Part shown: positions 45,786 through 55,835 of the stretch, in pieces
Position numbering within the stretch: the first letter of the stretch is position 1
How the letters are laid out: each line of letters starts with the position of its first letter
Source of the DNA: Prochlorococcus sp. AG-409-B05
GTDB lineage: Bacteria; Cyanobacteriota; Cyanobacteriia; PCC-6307; Cyanobiaceae
Direction of reading: 5' to 3'
Assembly: GCA_003216075.1 (NCBI GenBank)
Contig: QCJK01000002.1
Location: 83,512 to 147,511, forward strand
DNA length: 64,000 nucleotides
Translations under genes and position numbers: made by a program
The notes under the pieces: generated by a model
The model's database searches: none
What the model was told of the DNA's origin: nothing
The model's input: the letters and a program-made list of their open reading frames with translations, nothing else

Positions 45786-45934
45786 TTTTAATATCCTTTT
45801 ACTGTTATGTAGTGTATATCATTAAAATAATTATATAATTTTTATCCAGAAGTTAATTATATAATATATAGCTTAATATAGTCTAGTGTAGAATTGTAAG
45901 TTAAATTATAATTGTTCTGTATATATTTAACCTG

Positions 45935-46171
45935 TCAAATTTTATTTAAATCAACTCCTAAGGACTTAGCATAGGGTCCAAGTCCCCTTTTTTGAATAGT
46001 TTTAAGAGCTCTGGTTGTGACTCTGATATTAATCCATTTTTTTCCCTCATCCCACCAGAGCCTTCTTTGCTGAAGGTTTGCTTGTTGGAGTTTTTTAGTT
46101 CTAATATGAGAATGACTTACAGCCATCCCATTATTGGCTCTTGTACCAGTTAATTGACATACCCTAGACAT
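45935..46171 (-). CDS. rpmB: 50S ribosomal protein L28
   Basis: 78 residues from the ATG at 46171 ([18 protein letters not shown]), the usual L28 start; four codons upstream (an ATG at 46183) are less likely. The segment [20 protein letters not shown] and the final [15 protein letters not shown] are typical. A 50S subunit component. It follows htpG at about 49 bases on the same strand. Confidence 0.96.
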   Translation of the reverse strand: MSRVCQLTGTRANNGMAVSHSHIRTKKLQQANLQQRRLWWDEGKKWINIRVTTRALKTIQKRGLGPYAKSLGVDLNKI

Positions 46172-46220
46172 TTCAGCACCCATTGGGTTGTAGTCCTTCT
46201 CATTATATCAAATTAATGAC

Positions 46221-48131
46221 TTAGCTTAATGATCTATCTAGCAACTGGCCCATTAGGTCTGCAGTTTTTTCTGGAAATGCTGCTATTTCGTTGGGGTCAA
46301 GGCCTCCAACACCAAGCTTGGCTAATTGGTATATATGCAAAGCTAGTTTTTTGGATAAAATTTCAGATGGTGAGTTATTAGTTCCTACAACAATACTTCC
46401 AGAATTGAGTTTTGCTAGTCCTTCTACTAGCGGATGATTCTTATTAACTAAAAGAACGTGATGCTCAGGTAGTCCTGGAAGTCTTTGGTCCATAAGTGCT
46501 CCCATATCATTTATACGACGCATTTGCTCTGGCAAAAGTATTAATGCAGGTGGTGAGTCTTTCCCTTTAAGGTTTTGTACTTGGATTGTTACTTTTTCAT
46601 CAGCGACAGCATCTTTTATTAGTTTTCTTATCGATTCAGTTGTTGTTTCACCCTCAGGACCTACCAATTCCTTATTTTCATCGTTTAAATTATTACCTAA
46701 TTCAGAATCTACACGTACAAATGTAATTTCCTCGCGTCTACTTTCTAACCAAGGTATAAATTGGGTATCAACAACAGTTTCTGCTTTAAGGATTTCTGAT
46801 CCTTGTGATTTCCATAGGTTTAATGCACCTGCTTGAGATAATTCATCTGTACAATATAATATCTTTTTATCAGAACCCTCAGATAATCTATTGATATACC
46901 CTTTTATTGTTGTGTAGGATCCTTCATTATGGGTAATTATCTCTGAGAAGTCCTCATTTTTACTTACGTTACTATCATAAGTAGTTGAATAAATTATAAG
47001 ATCCTCTACTTGCTCTGCAAACTTTTCATCCTGCATAGAACCTATTTTAATAAATGGTGAAATCTGATCCCAAATTTCTACGTAGAAGTTCGGATTGGTA
47101 TCTAATAAGTTCTTTAATTTATCTGCAACCTTCTTAGCAATAAAGTTACCTATTGATCTTACTCGTCGGTCAGTTTGGAGAGCACTTCGACTAACATTAA
47201 GTGGTATATCGGGTGAATCTATTACTCCTCTTAATGGGAGTAGATAGCTAGGTACTACCTCTTTTATAGAGTCGCTAACGAAAACCTGATTGCAATAGAG
47301 TTTTATTTCGCCTTTCTCCCAGTCGGCTCTTCCTGTTGTCTTCGGAAAATAAAGTATTCCTTGTAATGTATAAGGGTAGTCAGTGTTTAGATGTATCCAT
47401 AGCAATGGATCTCCTTGAAAAGGATATAAATATCTATATAAATCTATATAGTCTTGATCTTTCAACTCATTGGAATTCTTTCTCCATGTAGGATTTCTTT
47501 TATTTACTACCTCTCCTTCTAGTAGTATTTGAACAGGCATGAAGTCACAATATTTTTTTATAAGATTTTTTATACGACTTGGCTCAAGATATTCTTCTTC
47601 TTCTTCTAATAGATGAAGTACTACGTCCGTTCCAGGAGTTTCTCTACTTGCCTCTTCTAGACTAAAATTTGGTGTCCCATCACAACTCCACTTTACTGCT
47701 TGATGGTTATCTGTTGCCGATAATGTAGTTAGTTCTACATTACTTGATACCATAAAACTAGAATAAAATCCAAGTCCAAAATGTCCAATTATTTGGTCGT
47801 TTCCTTGATCATATTTCTTTAGAAACTGCTCAGCACTTGAAAATGCTACTTGATTTATATATTCTCTTACTTCATCTGCACTCATACCAATACCATTATC
47901 AGATATTGTAATTGTTTTATTCTCCTTATTTATTTTTAAATCGATTTTCCCGTCTTCGCTATCAGGACAATCCCCTGACATTGCAGCCATTCTTCTTTTA
48001 CTTATTGCATCTACACTATTGCTTATTAGTTCCCTGAGAAATATTTCATGGTCTGAATAAACAGCTTTTTTGATTATTGGGAATATATTTTCTGTGTGAA
48101 TTTGAATCTGACCGTTTTCTAGTAGACCCAT
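46221..48131 (-). CDS. htpG: HSP90-family chaperone HtpG
   Basis: 636 residues. N-terminal ATPase domain: IFLRELISNSVDAISKRR (about 30-47), DNGIGMSADEVREYINQVA (about 78-96), GHFGLGFYSSFMV (about 113-125), then the middle domain with VPSYLLPLRGVIDSPDIPLN and a C-terminal dimer domain. Length matches bacterial HtpG; no MEEVD, as expected. Stress and phycobiliprotein/photosystem chaperoning is known in cyanobacteria. ATG start. Confidence 0.96.
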   Translation of the reverse strand: MGLLENGQIQIHTENIFPIIKKAVYSDHEIFLRELISNSVDAISKRRMAAMSGDCPDSEDGKIDLKINKENKTITISDNGIGMSADEVREYINQVAFSSAEQFLKKYDQGNDQIIGHFGLGFYSSFMVSSNVELTTLSATDNHQAVKWSCDGTPNFSLEEASRETPGTDVVLHLLEEEEEYLEPSRIKNLIKKYCDFMPVQILLEGEVVNKRNPTWRKNSNELKDQDYIDLYRYLYPFQGDPLLWIHLNTDYPYTLQGILYFPKTTGRADWEKGEIKLYCNQVFVSDSIKEVVPSYLLPLRGVIDSPDIPLNVSRSALQTDRRVRSIGNFIAKKVADKLKNLLDTNPNFYVEIWDQISPFIKIGSMQDEKFAEQVEDLIIYSTTYDSNVSKNEDFSEIITHNEGSYTTIKGYINRLSEGSDKKILYCTDELSQAGALNLWKSQGSEILKAETVVDTQFIPWLESRREEITFVRVDSELGNNLNDENKELVGPEGETTTESIRKLIKDAVADEKVTIQVQNLKGKDSPPALILLPEQMRRINDMGALMDQRLPGLPEHHVLLVNKNHPLVEGLAKLNSGSIVVGTNNSPSEILSKKLALHIYQLAKLGVGGLDPNEIAAFPEKTADLMGQLLDRSLS

Positions 48132-48340
48132 GCCTGTATTTTTATGGAATACAATAATAGCTTAATAAGCTTATATTAATTTTTCTTTAATGGAGAGGTC
48201 CCCGTACACCCCCTTAAAATTTTTATTTCATTTATGTGGTACTTTCCGAAAATAAGCTCTGGTTTACAATTATTAAAATGAAATATTAGTAAATGAAAAT
48301 ATATTCAGGCCTGTAGTGAATTTACTGTTAGAAGTTGTTA

Positions 48341-49516
48341 TTAATTAAGCCATTCTAATTTGTTGCAATTACGTAATGCGAGTAATTCAGTAGCATCTTT
48401 TCTACCATTACATTGAGTTAGTTCTACTGTGGCTTGGTGACCAAGGTCATGTAATTCATTTTGTCTTCGAAGAGCTTTTTCTAAGCTACTTTTTTCTCCA
48501 AAGACTACTAACGTTCTAATAGGTTTATCAAGCTTTGGATTTGCTGAATTGAATAGTTCCCTTAGCTTCTCTATTGAAAAACTAAAACCTAAGCCTGCTG
48601 CTTCTTCTTCTTTGGCGCCACATTGACGTACTAAATGATCATATCGACCTCCTCTTGCTACAACGACAGGAGAAGCATCGTTTCGACATAATAGTTGAAA
48701 GACAATTCCAGTATATAATTCTAACTGTGGTTGAAAAGTTGGATCTAATTGAATAGTTAAACCTTGTTTTTCAGCAATTGGGGCTATTATAGAGAATAAT
48801 CTTCTAAGATTGTAAATTACTTCTTGGTTTCCAAAAATACCTTCTAGTTTCTCTAATATAGCCTTGGGTTCACCTCTTAACTGATGTATCAATACTAATC
48901 TTTCTTTCTGATCTTTTTCTAAATTTAATTGTTTTAGTTCTAACGAGTTGTAGTTAATAAGAGACTGTCTTATTTCGTCTCTTAGGCTATTTTCATATGG
49001 AGAAAGGATTAAATCCATTAATAATGTATGTCCTATTAATAGTGTTGGATTTTGATATTTACTAAGAGAAAGTTTTTGCATACATTTAAGCAAAAGCGAC
49101 ATTAATTCCATTTCTGCACTTATATTCTTAATACCAAATATTTCTACTCCACTTTGGAGAGTCTCTTCAATACATAATCCACCTTCTACAGATTCTCTAC
49201 TTTGGAAAACTGTTCCTGTTGCCCACAAGCGCAATGGTCTTGGCTTTTCAGAAAGTCTTGTACATGCTGCTCTTGCTATCGAGGCAGTCATTTCTGGCCT
49301 TAGCCCAAGGGGCTCGCTTGCAACTAGCTTAACAATGTCATTACTGGATATTGCACCACAAGCCATAAGAGTGTCCAATCGTTCAACACGTGGAGGAGCT
49401 ACTTCTTCGTATCCCCATAATCGATAAGTTTCAGCAAGTAGGCTGCTAATAAATTGATTCGTTTCTACCTGTTGCGGGTTTAGGTCTTTTGCACCTGCTG
49501 CGGGTTGGAGTGCCAT
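48341..49516 (-). CDS. hisZ: ATP phosphoribosyltransferase regulatory subunit
   Basis: 391 residues, HisRS-like fold without tRNA-anticodon function. Class II synthetase-like motif 2 LRPEMTASIARAACTRL (about 72-88) and VARGGRYDHLVRQCG. It associates with short HisG to make the active and regulated first histidine enzyme. ATG start; 17 bases downstream of the inositol monophosphatase gene. Confidence 0.94.
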   Translation of the reverse strand: MALQPAAGAKDLNPQQVETNQFISSLLAETYRLWGYEEVAPPRVERLDTLMACGAISSNDIVKLVASEPLGLRPEMTASIARAACTRLSEKPRPLRLWATGTVFQSRESVEGGLCIEETLQSGVEIFGIKNISAEMELMSLLLKCMQKLSLSKYQNPTLLIGHTLLMDLILSPYENSLRDEIRQSLINYNSLELKQLNLEKDQKERLVLIHQLRGEPKAILEKLEGIFGNQEVIYNLRRLFSIIAPIAEKQGLTIQLDPTFQPQLELYTGIVFQLLCRNDASPVVVARGGRYDHLVRQCGAKEEEAAGLGFSFSIEKLRELFNSANPKLDKPIRTLVVFGEKSSLEKALRRQNELHDLGHQATVELTQCNGRKDATELLALRNCNKLEWLN

Positions 49517-49533
49517 AGGAGTTTGCTTGTAGT

Positions 49534-50412
49534 TCAGTTTCCCTTGCTCTTAATGTCAGGAGCTCCAAATGCTTTTCCTTCAAGTGGTTGCACCTTGTTC
49601 AGTTCTTGTATCAATTCATCAGCAATGCCTTTTGTTGTTGCAATAATTCGGCCTCTATTGATGTCAAAAGGATTGCCACGATAATCAGAAATATGTCCTC
49701 CTGCCAACTCTACAAGAACTACGCCTGCAGCTAAATCCCAAGGTGCCAATCCTCTTTCCCAGTAACCATCTAATCTGCCACATGCCACAAATGCTAGATC
49801 GACTGCTGCTGCACCACCTCTCCTTACGCCTCTGGAACGATGAGTAAGCCAGCAGAACTCAGCATAATTATTATCTAACCTAGTGTGCCGGTCATATGCA
49901 AAACCTGTAACTAAGAGGGAATTGGATATTGATATACAACTAGAGACTTTGATAGGTTCTTTATTGCAAAATACGCCTATAGTTGGAGCTCCCCAATACA
50001 TTTCATTTAGAAAAGGAATTGCAATCACACCCATAATTGGTTTATCGTTCCATGTAAGGCCTATAGAGGTAGCAAAAAATGGATATTTATGAGCAAAGTT
50101 AGTTGTGCCATCTAGAGGATCAATACACCACTTTAATTCATTTTCTATGCCATCGGATCCACTCTCTTCGGCTAAAATTGAGATGTTTGGTGTTTCTTCT
50201 TTTAGGTAGTTAAGGATTACATCCTCAGCTTCTAGATCTGCATTTGTAACCAAATCTCCAATCCTACCTTTATTTTTTATTAAACTTAAATTTCCATAAT
50301 GATTCATTAATATGCTAGATGCTCTAGTAGCTGCTTCCTTGCTTATATCTAATAATTGAACAAGATCTGCTTTTGATAAATTTGCCATTTGGACAGCGTT
50401 TGTTGAATTCAT
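49534..50412 (-). CDS. Inositol monophosphatase family protein
   Basis: 292 residues. Metal sites are AEESG (about 75-79), WCIDPLDGTTNFAHKYPF (about 90-107) and WDLAAGVVLVELAGG (about 223-237), all intact. Hydrolyses inositol phosphate or another sugar phosphate. Cyanobacterial members also include histidinol-phosphatase types, so the location beside hisZ could mean a role in histidine synthesis. ATG start. Confidence 0.92.
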   Translation of the reverse strand: MNSTNAVQMANLSKADLVQLLDISKEAATRASSILMNHYGNLSLIKNKGRIGDLVTNADLEAEDVILNYLKEETPNISILAEESGSDGIENELKWCIDPLDGTTNFAHKYPFFATSIGLTWNDKPIMGVIAIPFLNEMYWGAPTIGVFCNKEPIKVSSCISISNSLLVTGFAYDRHTRLDNNYAEFCWLTHRSRGVRRGGAAAVDLAFVACGRLDGYWERGLAPWDLAAGVVLVELAGGHISDYRGNPFDINRGRIIATTKGIADELIQELNKVQPLEGKAFGAPDIKSKGN

Positions 50413-50789
50413 GGTTTTGTTGATCTTTCCTACTTAAGATGATCAAATGAAATTTTAACTAGACTAATAAGACGATATTCGTATATCTCAATATTGTAAT
50501 ACGATCGTATTTATTTCCTAGACTTTACTATAAGTTATACACTCATCCCTTCCTAACTTTTATTTGCAACTATATAGAATAAATTTTCAGATTAAAGACA
50601 AATAATACACATTGATTGCTTCTTATATGTTTTTTCAAATATCCTTCACTACATTAATAATGGAAAGATTTAGTGTTTCAAGATTTTTCTAAATTAACTA
50701 TAACTGATTGATCAACCCTCATAGAATCCATTGGAATTTGAACGCGGTTATCAACGCCCTGCTAGATTTGTCGCTTGACGCTCAATGAT
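50413..50789. other. Intergenic region before tRNA-Ser
   Basis: No ORF. It holds a 14-bp palindrome aatacgatcgtatt at 50498-50511 and the promoter regions of the IMPase gene and of the tRNA. Otherwise AT-rich. Confidence 0.5.
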
Positions 50790-50876
50790 GGAGAGGTGGC
50801 CGAGCGGTCGAAGGCGCAGCACTGGAAATGCTGTATAGGGGCAACTCTATCGAGGGTTCGAATCCCTCCCTCTCCG
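50790..50876 (+). tRNA. tRNA-Ser (anticodon GGA)
   Basis: 87 nt. Acceptor GGAGAGG pairs with CCTCTCC, discriminator G. The D-arm gccgagcggtcgaaggc, the anticodon arm cactGGAaatg (anticodon GGA), a long variable arm gtataggggcaactctatc (class II, as in Ser) and the T-arm gagggttcgaatccctc are all regular. CCA is not encoded. Confidence 0.97.
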
Positions 50877-50893
50877 TTTCATACAATTGATGC

Positions 50894-50931
50894 AACCTAT
50901 TGGCTACTAAAATGTTTGTTGCCAGTAGGTT
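50894..50931 (+). terminator. Hairpin after tRNA-Ser
   Basis: aacctattggc (50894-50904) pairs with gccagtaggtt (50921-50931) with one wobble. It follows the tRNA by 17 bases and precedes the 3' end of the opposing pstB, so it may terminate either transcript. Confidence 0.6.
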
Positions 50932-50951
50932 AATCACTTAGATTATTTTTT

Positions 50952-51773
50952 CTAACCAAACTTCCCAGATACGTAGTCTTTAGTCGCTTTTTCTGTAGGC
51001 GAGTTGAAAATCATGTCGGTTTTATTGAATTCAACTAAATATCCGACTTTGCCTCCTGATCCATTATCTAACTGTTCAGCATTGAAAAATGCAGTCATAT
51101 CACTGACTCTTAATGCCTGTTGCATGTTGTGAGTAACGATTACTATTGTAAAATGCTTTTTGAGTTCATGTATCGTCTCTTCTATTTTTAGTGTTGATAT
51201 TGGGTCTAATGCTGAACATGGTTCGTCCATAAGAATAACTTCTGGTTCTATAGCAATTGTTCGAGCAATACAGAGTCGTTGTTGCTGTCCTCCTGAAAGT
51301 GAACATCCACTTTCTTTAAGTTTATCTTTGCATTCATCCCAAACAGCCGCGCTCCTAAGAGAGCTTTCTACAAGTTCATCCATATCCCCTGTAAATCCAT
51401 TAATTCGTGCTCCGAATGCAATATTTTCGTAGATGCTTTTTGGAAAAGGGTTTGGTTGTTGAAAGACCATACCTATTTTTCTTCTTACTTCTACAGGGTC
51501 TACTTCTTTTGCATATAGGTCAACACCATTAAAAACTATTCTTCCTGTTATTGAACATCCATTTATAAGGTCATTCATTCTATTTATTGCACGAAGTACA
51601 GTAGATTTTCCACAACCGGATGGTCCTATAAGAGCTGTAACTCTATCTTTAGGTATATCAAAGTATATATTTCTAACTGCCTCGTATTTGCCATATCTTA
51701 TGGTTACGTCCTCTAGTGAAATCATAGACTCCGGCTTATATTTGTTGTTTTGCATTTGTACTTTCTGAGACAT
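50952..51773 (-). CDS. pstB: Phosphate ABC transporter ATP-binding protein
   Basis: 273 residues: Walker [20 protein letters not shown] (about 50-68), signature [15 protein letters not shown] (about 160-174), Walker [15 protein letters not shown] (about 178-191). [20 protein letters not shown] is the PstB-type Q-loop. High-affinity phosphate uptake at the inner membrane. ATG start. Confidence 0.96.
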   Translation of the reverse strand: MSQKVQMQNNKYKPESMISLEDVTIRYGKYEAVRNIYFDIPKDRVTALIGPSGCGKSTVLRAINRMNDLINGCSITGRIVFNGVDLYAKEVDPVEVRRKIGMVFQQPNPFPKSIYENIAFGARINGFTGDMDELVESSLRSAAVWDECKDKLKESGCSLSGGQQQRLCIARTIAIEPEVILMDEPCSALDPISTLKIEETIHELKKHFTIVIVTHNMQQALRVSDMTAFFNAEQLDNGSGGKVGYLVEFNKTDMIFNSPTEKATKDYVSGKFG

Positions 51774-51833
51774 GATTTATAGAGCGAAGAGATTTTTTGT
51801 GAATTTATAATTGATTTGTTTGATCTTCCCTTT

Positions 51834-52712
51834 TTAATTTATCAACCTATTTATTATTTTTGTCATGATATTTATACCAAGGATAATAGCAATAAGAATT
51901 AATGCTGCTGTTAGTGCTAATTCATTTTGCGCTTCATATGGCTCTAGAGCAAAATTGTATATCAATACTGACAAGGATGCTATAGGTTCCAATAAGGACT
52001 GTGATCCTTGTGACCAGTAGAATGAAAATAAAGCAGTAAAAATTAAAGGCGCTGTTTCTCCAGCAGCTCTTGATATGCCTAGAATTATTCCTGTGGCTAT
52101 TGGTTTTAATGCGCTAGGTAATGTTATTTGTACTATTGTTGCAAACTTAGAGGCTCCAACACCTAATGCGCCTTTTCTAAGATCATCTGAAACTAATTTA
52201 AGTCCCTCATCAGTTGTTTTAATAACAGATGGGATCATTAATATTGATAGAGATATTCCACCTGCAATCGCACTAAATGTACTTCCGCTTATTACTCTTG
52301 TTGAAACTATTGCTCCATAAACAAAAACACCAGCAATAATTGAAGGGACGCATGACAACACATTAGTTCCAAATCTAATAAACTTACAAAATGGACCCCT
52401 TTTCGAATATTCCGCAAGGTATACACCTCCACCTATTCCTATGGGTATTGCTATAAGTGCTGCAATCCCTGTAACAATAAATGTGCCTAGAACTGCATTT
52501 CCTATACCCCCTGCAGATAGGTCGTCACCGGGCGGTTCTGGAAGGGTTGTGAAGATAGAAAAGTTTAAGTTATTTCCACCTTTAATTATGACATAAGCGA
52601 GAATAAATGCTAGAGGTAATGTGGAGGCAATAGTTAAAATCAATGCAAATAGTGTAAGGCTTTTGTTAGCTATACTTCTAGCCGATAATGGACGATAATA
52701 AAGTTGATTCAT
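51834..52712 (-). CDS. pstA: Phosphate ABC permease PstA
   Basis: 292 residues with six membrane helices. GIGGGVYLAEYSKRGPF (about 92-108) and the EAA-like LRKGALGVGASKFATIVQIT (about 178-197), then LPSALKPIATGIILGISRAA, are PstA-typical. Located between pstC and pstB on the same strand. ATG start. Confidence 0.95.
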   Translation of the reverse strand: MNQLYYRPLSARSIANKSLTLFALILTIASTLPLAFILAYVIIKGGNNLNFSIFTTLPEPPGDDLSAGGIGNAVLGTFIVTGIAALIAIPIGIGGGVYLAEYSKRGPFCKFIRFGTNVLSCVPSIIAGVFVYGAIVSTRVISGSTFSAIAGGISLSILMIPSVIKTTDEGLKLVSDDLRKGALGVGASKFATIVQITLPSALKPIATGIILGISRAAGETAPLIFTALFSFYWSQGSQSLLEPIASLSVLIYNFALEPYEAQNELALTAALILIAIILGINIMTKIINRLIN

Positions 52713-52744
52713 TAGTGATTAAGGTATAATGAGATAGAATTTAT

Positions 52745-53701
52745 CTAATATTTAAGACTTAGTCTTTTTACTAGCCATTGTGCAATTATATTAACCAATA
52801 AGGATAATGACATCAATACGAAAGCAGCATACATTAGTGATGATACTTGACTTCCATCTGCTTCACCAAATTGATTAGCTATCATTGAAGCAATTGTATT
52901 ACCAGGTGCTAACAATGATATATTGAAATTGGTTGAATTACCTATGATCATTGTAACTGCCATAGTCTCACCCATTGCTCTACCTAGAGCTAGTAATACA
53001 CCTCCAGCTATCCCAGAAACTGCTGCTGGAAGCAATACATTAAATATAGTATGCCATCGCGTTGCTCCAACTCCATATGCCGCCTCTCGTAATCTTGAGG
53101 GAATTTGATTTAACGAGTCACGAGCAATGCTTGTAATTATAGGTAGTATCATTATAGATAATATTAATATGGCTGGAGCTACACCAGGACCAGAAGCTCC
53201 TGTACTAAATAATGGTATCCATCCCATATAATGATTTAAACTGTTTAATATAGGTCGTAGAAAAGGTTCCATAACAAATATCGCCCATAAACCTAGTACT
53301 ACCGAAGGAATAGCAGCCAAAAGTTCTATGAATATACCTATTATGTTTTTAAATATTTGAGGAATAAAGTTTTCAGTAATGAATATAGCTGTACCAACTC
53401 CTAAGGGGATTGCTATACATAATGAGGCCAATGAAGTTAATATTGTTCCATAAATTGCAGTAAAAGCCCCATACTCATTCGTTACAGGATTCCAATTCGA
53501 TGTAAATAAGAAATGTAGGCCATATTTACCCATTGACTCTAATGCACCAGCAAAAACTATGGCTACAATTGATAGTAGAACTATTGCAACCATAGATGCC
53601 GTTGCAATAGCAAGATTTTTAAAACCTACATCAATCAATTTTTCACTAGGGGGCCTACTCCTTAGAAGGAATTGGCTTTCTTTTCCATTGGGCACAGTCA
53701 T
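52745..53701 (-). CDS. pstC: Phosphate ABC permease PstC
   Basis: 318 residues from the ATG at 53701 (MTVPNGKESQFLL); an ATG 11 codons upstream is possible. Motifs: GTAIFITENFIPQIFKN, MILPIITSIARDSLNQIPSR, then LREAAYGVGATRWHTIFNVL, the EAA loop. Six helices. Leads pstCAB; divergent from dnaK. Confidence 0.94.
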   Translation of the reverse strand: MTVPNGKESQFLLRSRPPSEKLIDVGFKNLAIATASMVAIVLLSIVAIVFAGALESMGKYGLHFLFTSNWNPVTNEYGAFTAIYGTILTSLASLCIAIPLGVGTAIFITENFIPQIFKNIIGIFIELLAAIPSVVLGLWAIFVMEPFLRPILNSLNHYMGWIPLFSTGASGPGVAPAILILSIMILPIITSIARDSLNQIPSRLREAAYGVGATRWHTIFNVLLPAAVSGIAGGVLLALGRAMGETMAVTMIIGNSTNFNISLLAPGNTIASMIANQFGEADGSQVSSLMYAAFVLMSLSLLVNIIAQWLVKRLSLKY

Positions 53702-53840
53702 CACTAAACAATATATCCCAAAGATTATGACCATTCGATCAAAATTCCACTAAGAAATCATTATGAGGTGGTCATCACCACAAAAAGTTTTGGATTAAGT
53801 TCTTGTTAGTAGTTACGGTAGGGTTTCAGTTCAGGAGACT

Positions 53841-55835
53841 ATGGGGCGAATTGTTGGCATTGATTTGGGGACGACCAACTCCGTAATAGGAGTTCTGGAA
53901 GCTGGTCGTCCTCAAGTCATAGCAAATGCAGAAGGGAGTCGTACAACCCCATCAGTGGTGGGCTATACAAAGGATTCTGAGCTTCTGGTAGGTCAATTGG
54001 CTAGAAGACAGCTTGTTTTAAGTCCTAGAAATACTTTTTCAAATTTGAAACGCTTTGTTGGTAGGGGTTGGGATGAACTTGAGGAGAATAGTCTTTCTGT
54101 TCCTTATAACGTACGTGCAAATGAGCAAGGTAACGTTCGTATTACTTGTCCTGTTACTGAAAGGGAATATGCACCAGAGGAACTAGTAGCCAGCATAATT
54201 CGGAAGTTAGTTGATGACGCAGAGACATACCTTGGTGAATCTATTGAATCGGCTGTAATTACTGTCCCTGCATATTTCAACGACTCTCAACGTCAAGCCA
54301 CTAGGGATTCTGCTCGTTTAGCCGGAATTCATGTTGAGCGAATTTTAAATGAACCTACCGCTGCAGCTCTTGCGTATGGTTTTGATAGAAGTTCCATTCG
54401 TCGTGTATTAGTTTTCGATCTAGGTGGAGGTACATTTGATGTTTCTTTAATGAGAGTTGCTAATGGTGTTTTTGATGTGAAAGCAACCTGTGGAGATACC
54501 CAACTTGGTGGTAACGATTTTGATCAACGGATTGTAGATTGGCTTTCCAATAATTTTTCTAAAGAGCATGAGGTAGATCTTCGAAGAGATCGTCAAGCAT
54601 TACAGCGTCTCACTGAAGCTGCAGAAAAAGCAAAACAAGAATTATCCGGTGTTCAAAAAGTACCTATCTCTCTTCCTTTCATATCAACAGGCCCTAATGG
54701 CCCTCTTCATATAGAAACGGAGTTAGATAGGAAAACTTTTGAGGGACTCTGCTCCGACCTTCTTGACAAACTTATGGGTCCTGTTCAGACAGTACTAAAT
54801 GATTCTGGTTGGTCGGCAGAAGAAGTTAATGATGTTGTTCTTGTAGGTGGTGGAACACGAATGCCAATGGTCCAGCAACTTGTACGTACTCTTGTACCAA
54901 ATCCACCTTGTCAATCTGTCAATCCAGATGAGGTTGTTGCAATTGGAGCGGCTGTACAGGCAGGAATCTTGACAGGTGAACTTCGAGATCTACTTCTTAA
55001 TGATGTCACCCCTCTTTCACTGGGGTTGGAAACTGTGGGAGGATTAATGAAAGTACTAATTCCTAGAAATACACCAATTCCAGTAAGACAATCAGATGTT
55101 TTTAGCACTTCTGAAGCTAACCAATCATCCGTCGATATCCATGTTTGGCAGGGAGAACGCCAACTTGCTTCGGATAATAAATCATTAGGTCGTTTTCGTT
55201 TGTCTGGGATACCACCTGCCCCTAGAGGAGTTCCGCAAGTTCAAGTGGCTTTTGATATTGATGCAAATGGATTACTTGAAGTTAGTGCAACTGATCGCAC
55301 TACTGGCAGAAAACAGTCCGTAAATATAAAAGGTGGTTCAAATTTAAATGAGGATGAGATTAAAAAACTATTAGCAGAAGCAGAATCGAAAGCAGATGAA
55401 GATAGACGCCGTAGAGCAACTATTGATCGTAAAAATAGCGCATTAACTTTGTTAGCTCAGGCTGAAAGACGATTAAGAGACGCAGCCCTTGAACTAGGTC
55501 CTTATGGTGCTGATCGGCAACAAAGAGCGGTGGAAGTTTCAATGAGAGATGTTGAGGATCTATTGGAGGGTGACAATTTTCAGGAATTAGAATTAAGTGT
55601 TGCAGCTTTACAAGAAGCCTTGTTTGGACTTAATAGACGTCTTTCTGCAGAGAGAAAGTCAGACTCTAATCCTCTCCAAGGTATTCGTAATACTTTTGGT
55701 TCCCTGAAAGACGAATTATTCAATGATGATTACTGGGATGATGATCCCTGGGATAATCAAGAACGAACAGCAAATAACAGAAGAAATCAACAACGAACTG
55801 ATATGGATCCTTGGGACAATGACTTCTACCGCTAA
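53841..55835 (+). CDS. dnaK: HSP70-family chaperone DnaK
   Basis: 664 residues. ATPase motifs are MGRIVGIDLGTTNSVIGVL, the second phosphate loop VFDLGGGTFDVSLM, and VLVGGGTRMPMVQQLV. The substrate-binding domain follows from about 390. The C-terminus (about 630-664) is rich in Asp, Trp, Asn and Arg (DDDPWDNQE...) instead of the EEVD-like or Gly-rich tail; this suggests one of the secondary cyanobacterial DnaK types (DnaK1/DnaK3), typically followed by a dnaJ. Shine-Dalgarno caggag. ATG start. Confidence 0.95.
   Translation: MGRIVGIDLGTTNSVIGVLEAGRPQVIANAEGSRTTPSVVGYTKDSELLVGQLARRQLVLSPRNTFSNLKRFVGRGWDELEENSLSVPYNVRANEQGNVRITCPVTEREYAPEELVASIIRKLVDDAETYLGESIESAVITVPAYFNDSQRQATRDSARLAGIHVERILNEPTAAALAYGFDRSSIRRVLVFDLGGGTFDVSLMRVANGVFDVKATCGDTQLGGNDFDQRIVDWLSNNFSKEHEVDLRRDRQALQRLTEAAEKAKQELSGVQKVPISLPFISTGPNGPLHIETELDRKTFEGLCSDLLDKLMGPVQTVLNDSGWSAEEVNDVVLVGGGTRMPMVQQLVRTLVPNPPCQSVNPDEVVAIGAAVQAGILTGELRDLLLNDVTPLSLGLETVGGLMKVLIPRNTPIPVRQSDVFSTSEANQSSVDIHVWQGERQLASDNKSLGRFRLSGIPPAPRGVPQVQVAFDIDANGLLEVSATDRTTGRKQSVNIKGGSNLNEDEIKKLLAEAESKADEDRRRRATIDRKNSALTLLAQAERRLRDAALELGPYGADRQQRAVEVSMRDVEDLLEGDNFQELELSVAALQEALFGLNRRLSAERKSDSNPLQGIRNTFGSLKDELFNDDYWDDDPWDNQERTANNRRNQQRTDMDPWDNDFYR

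Noticed and set aside
53701..53840. CIRCE-like or Pho-box regulation between pstC and dnaK
   Set aside because: The hairpin gtggt-catc-accac is present, but neither the CIRCE (ttagcactc-n9-gagtgctaa) nor cttaacct repeats match.
55723..55818. N-terminal extension of the dnaJ frame
   Set aside because: It lies wholly inside dnaK; the J-domain begins right after the ATG at 55819.
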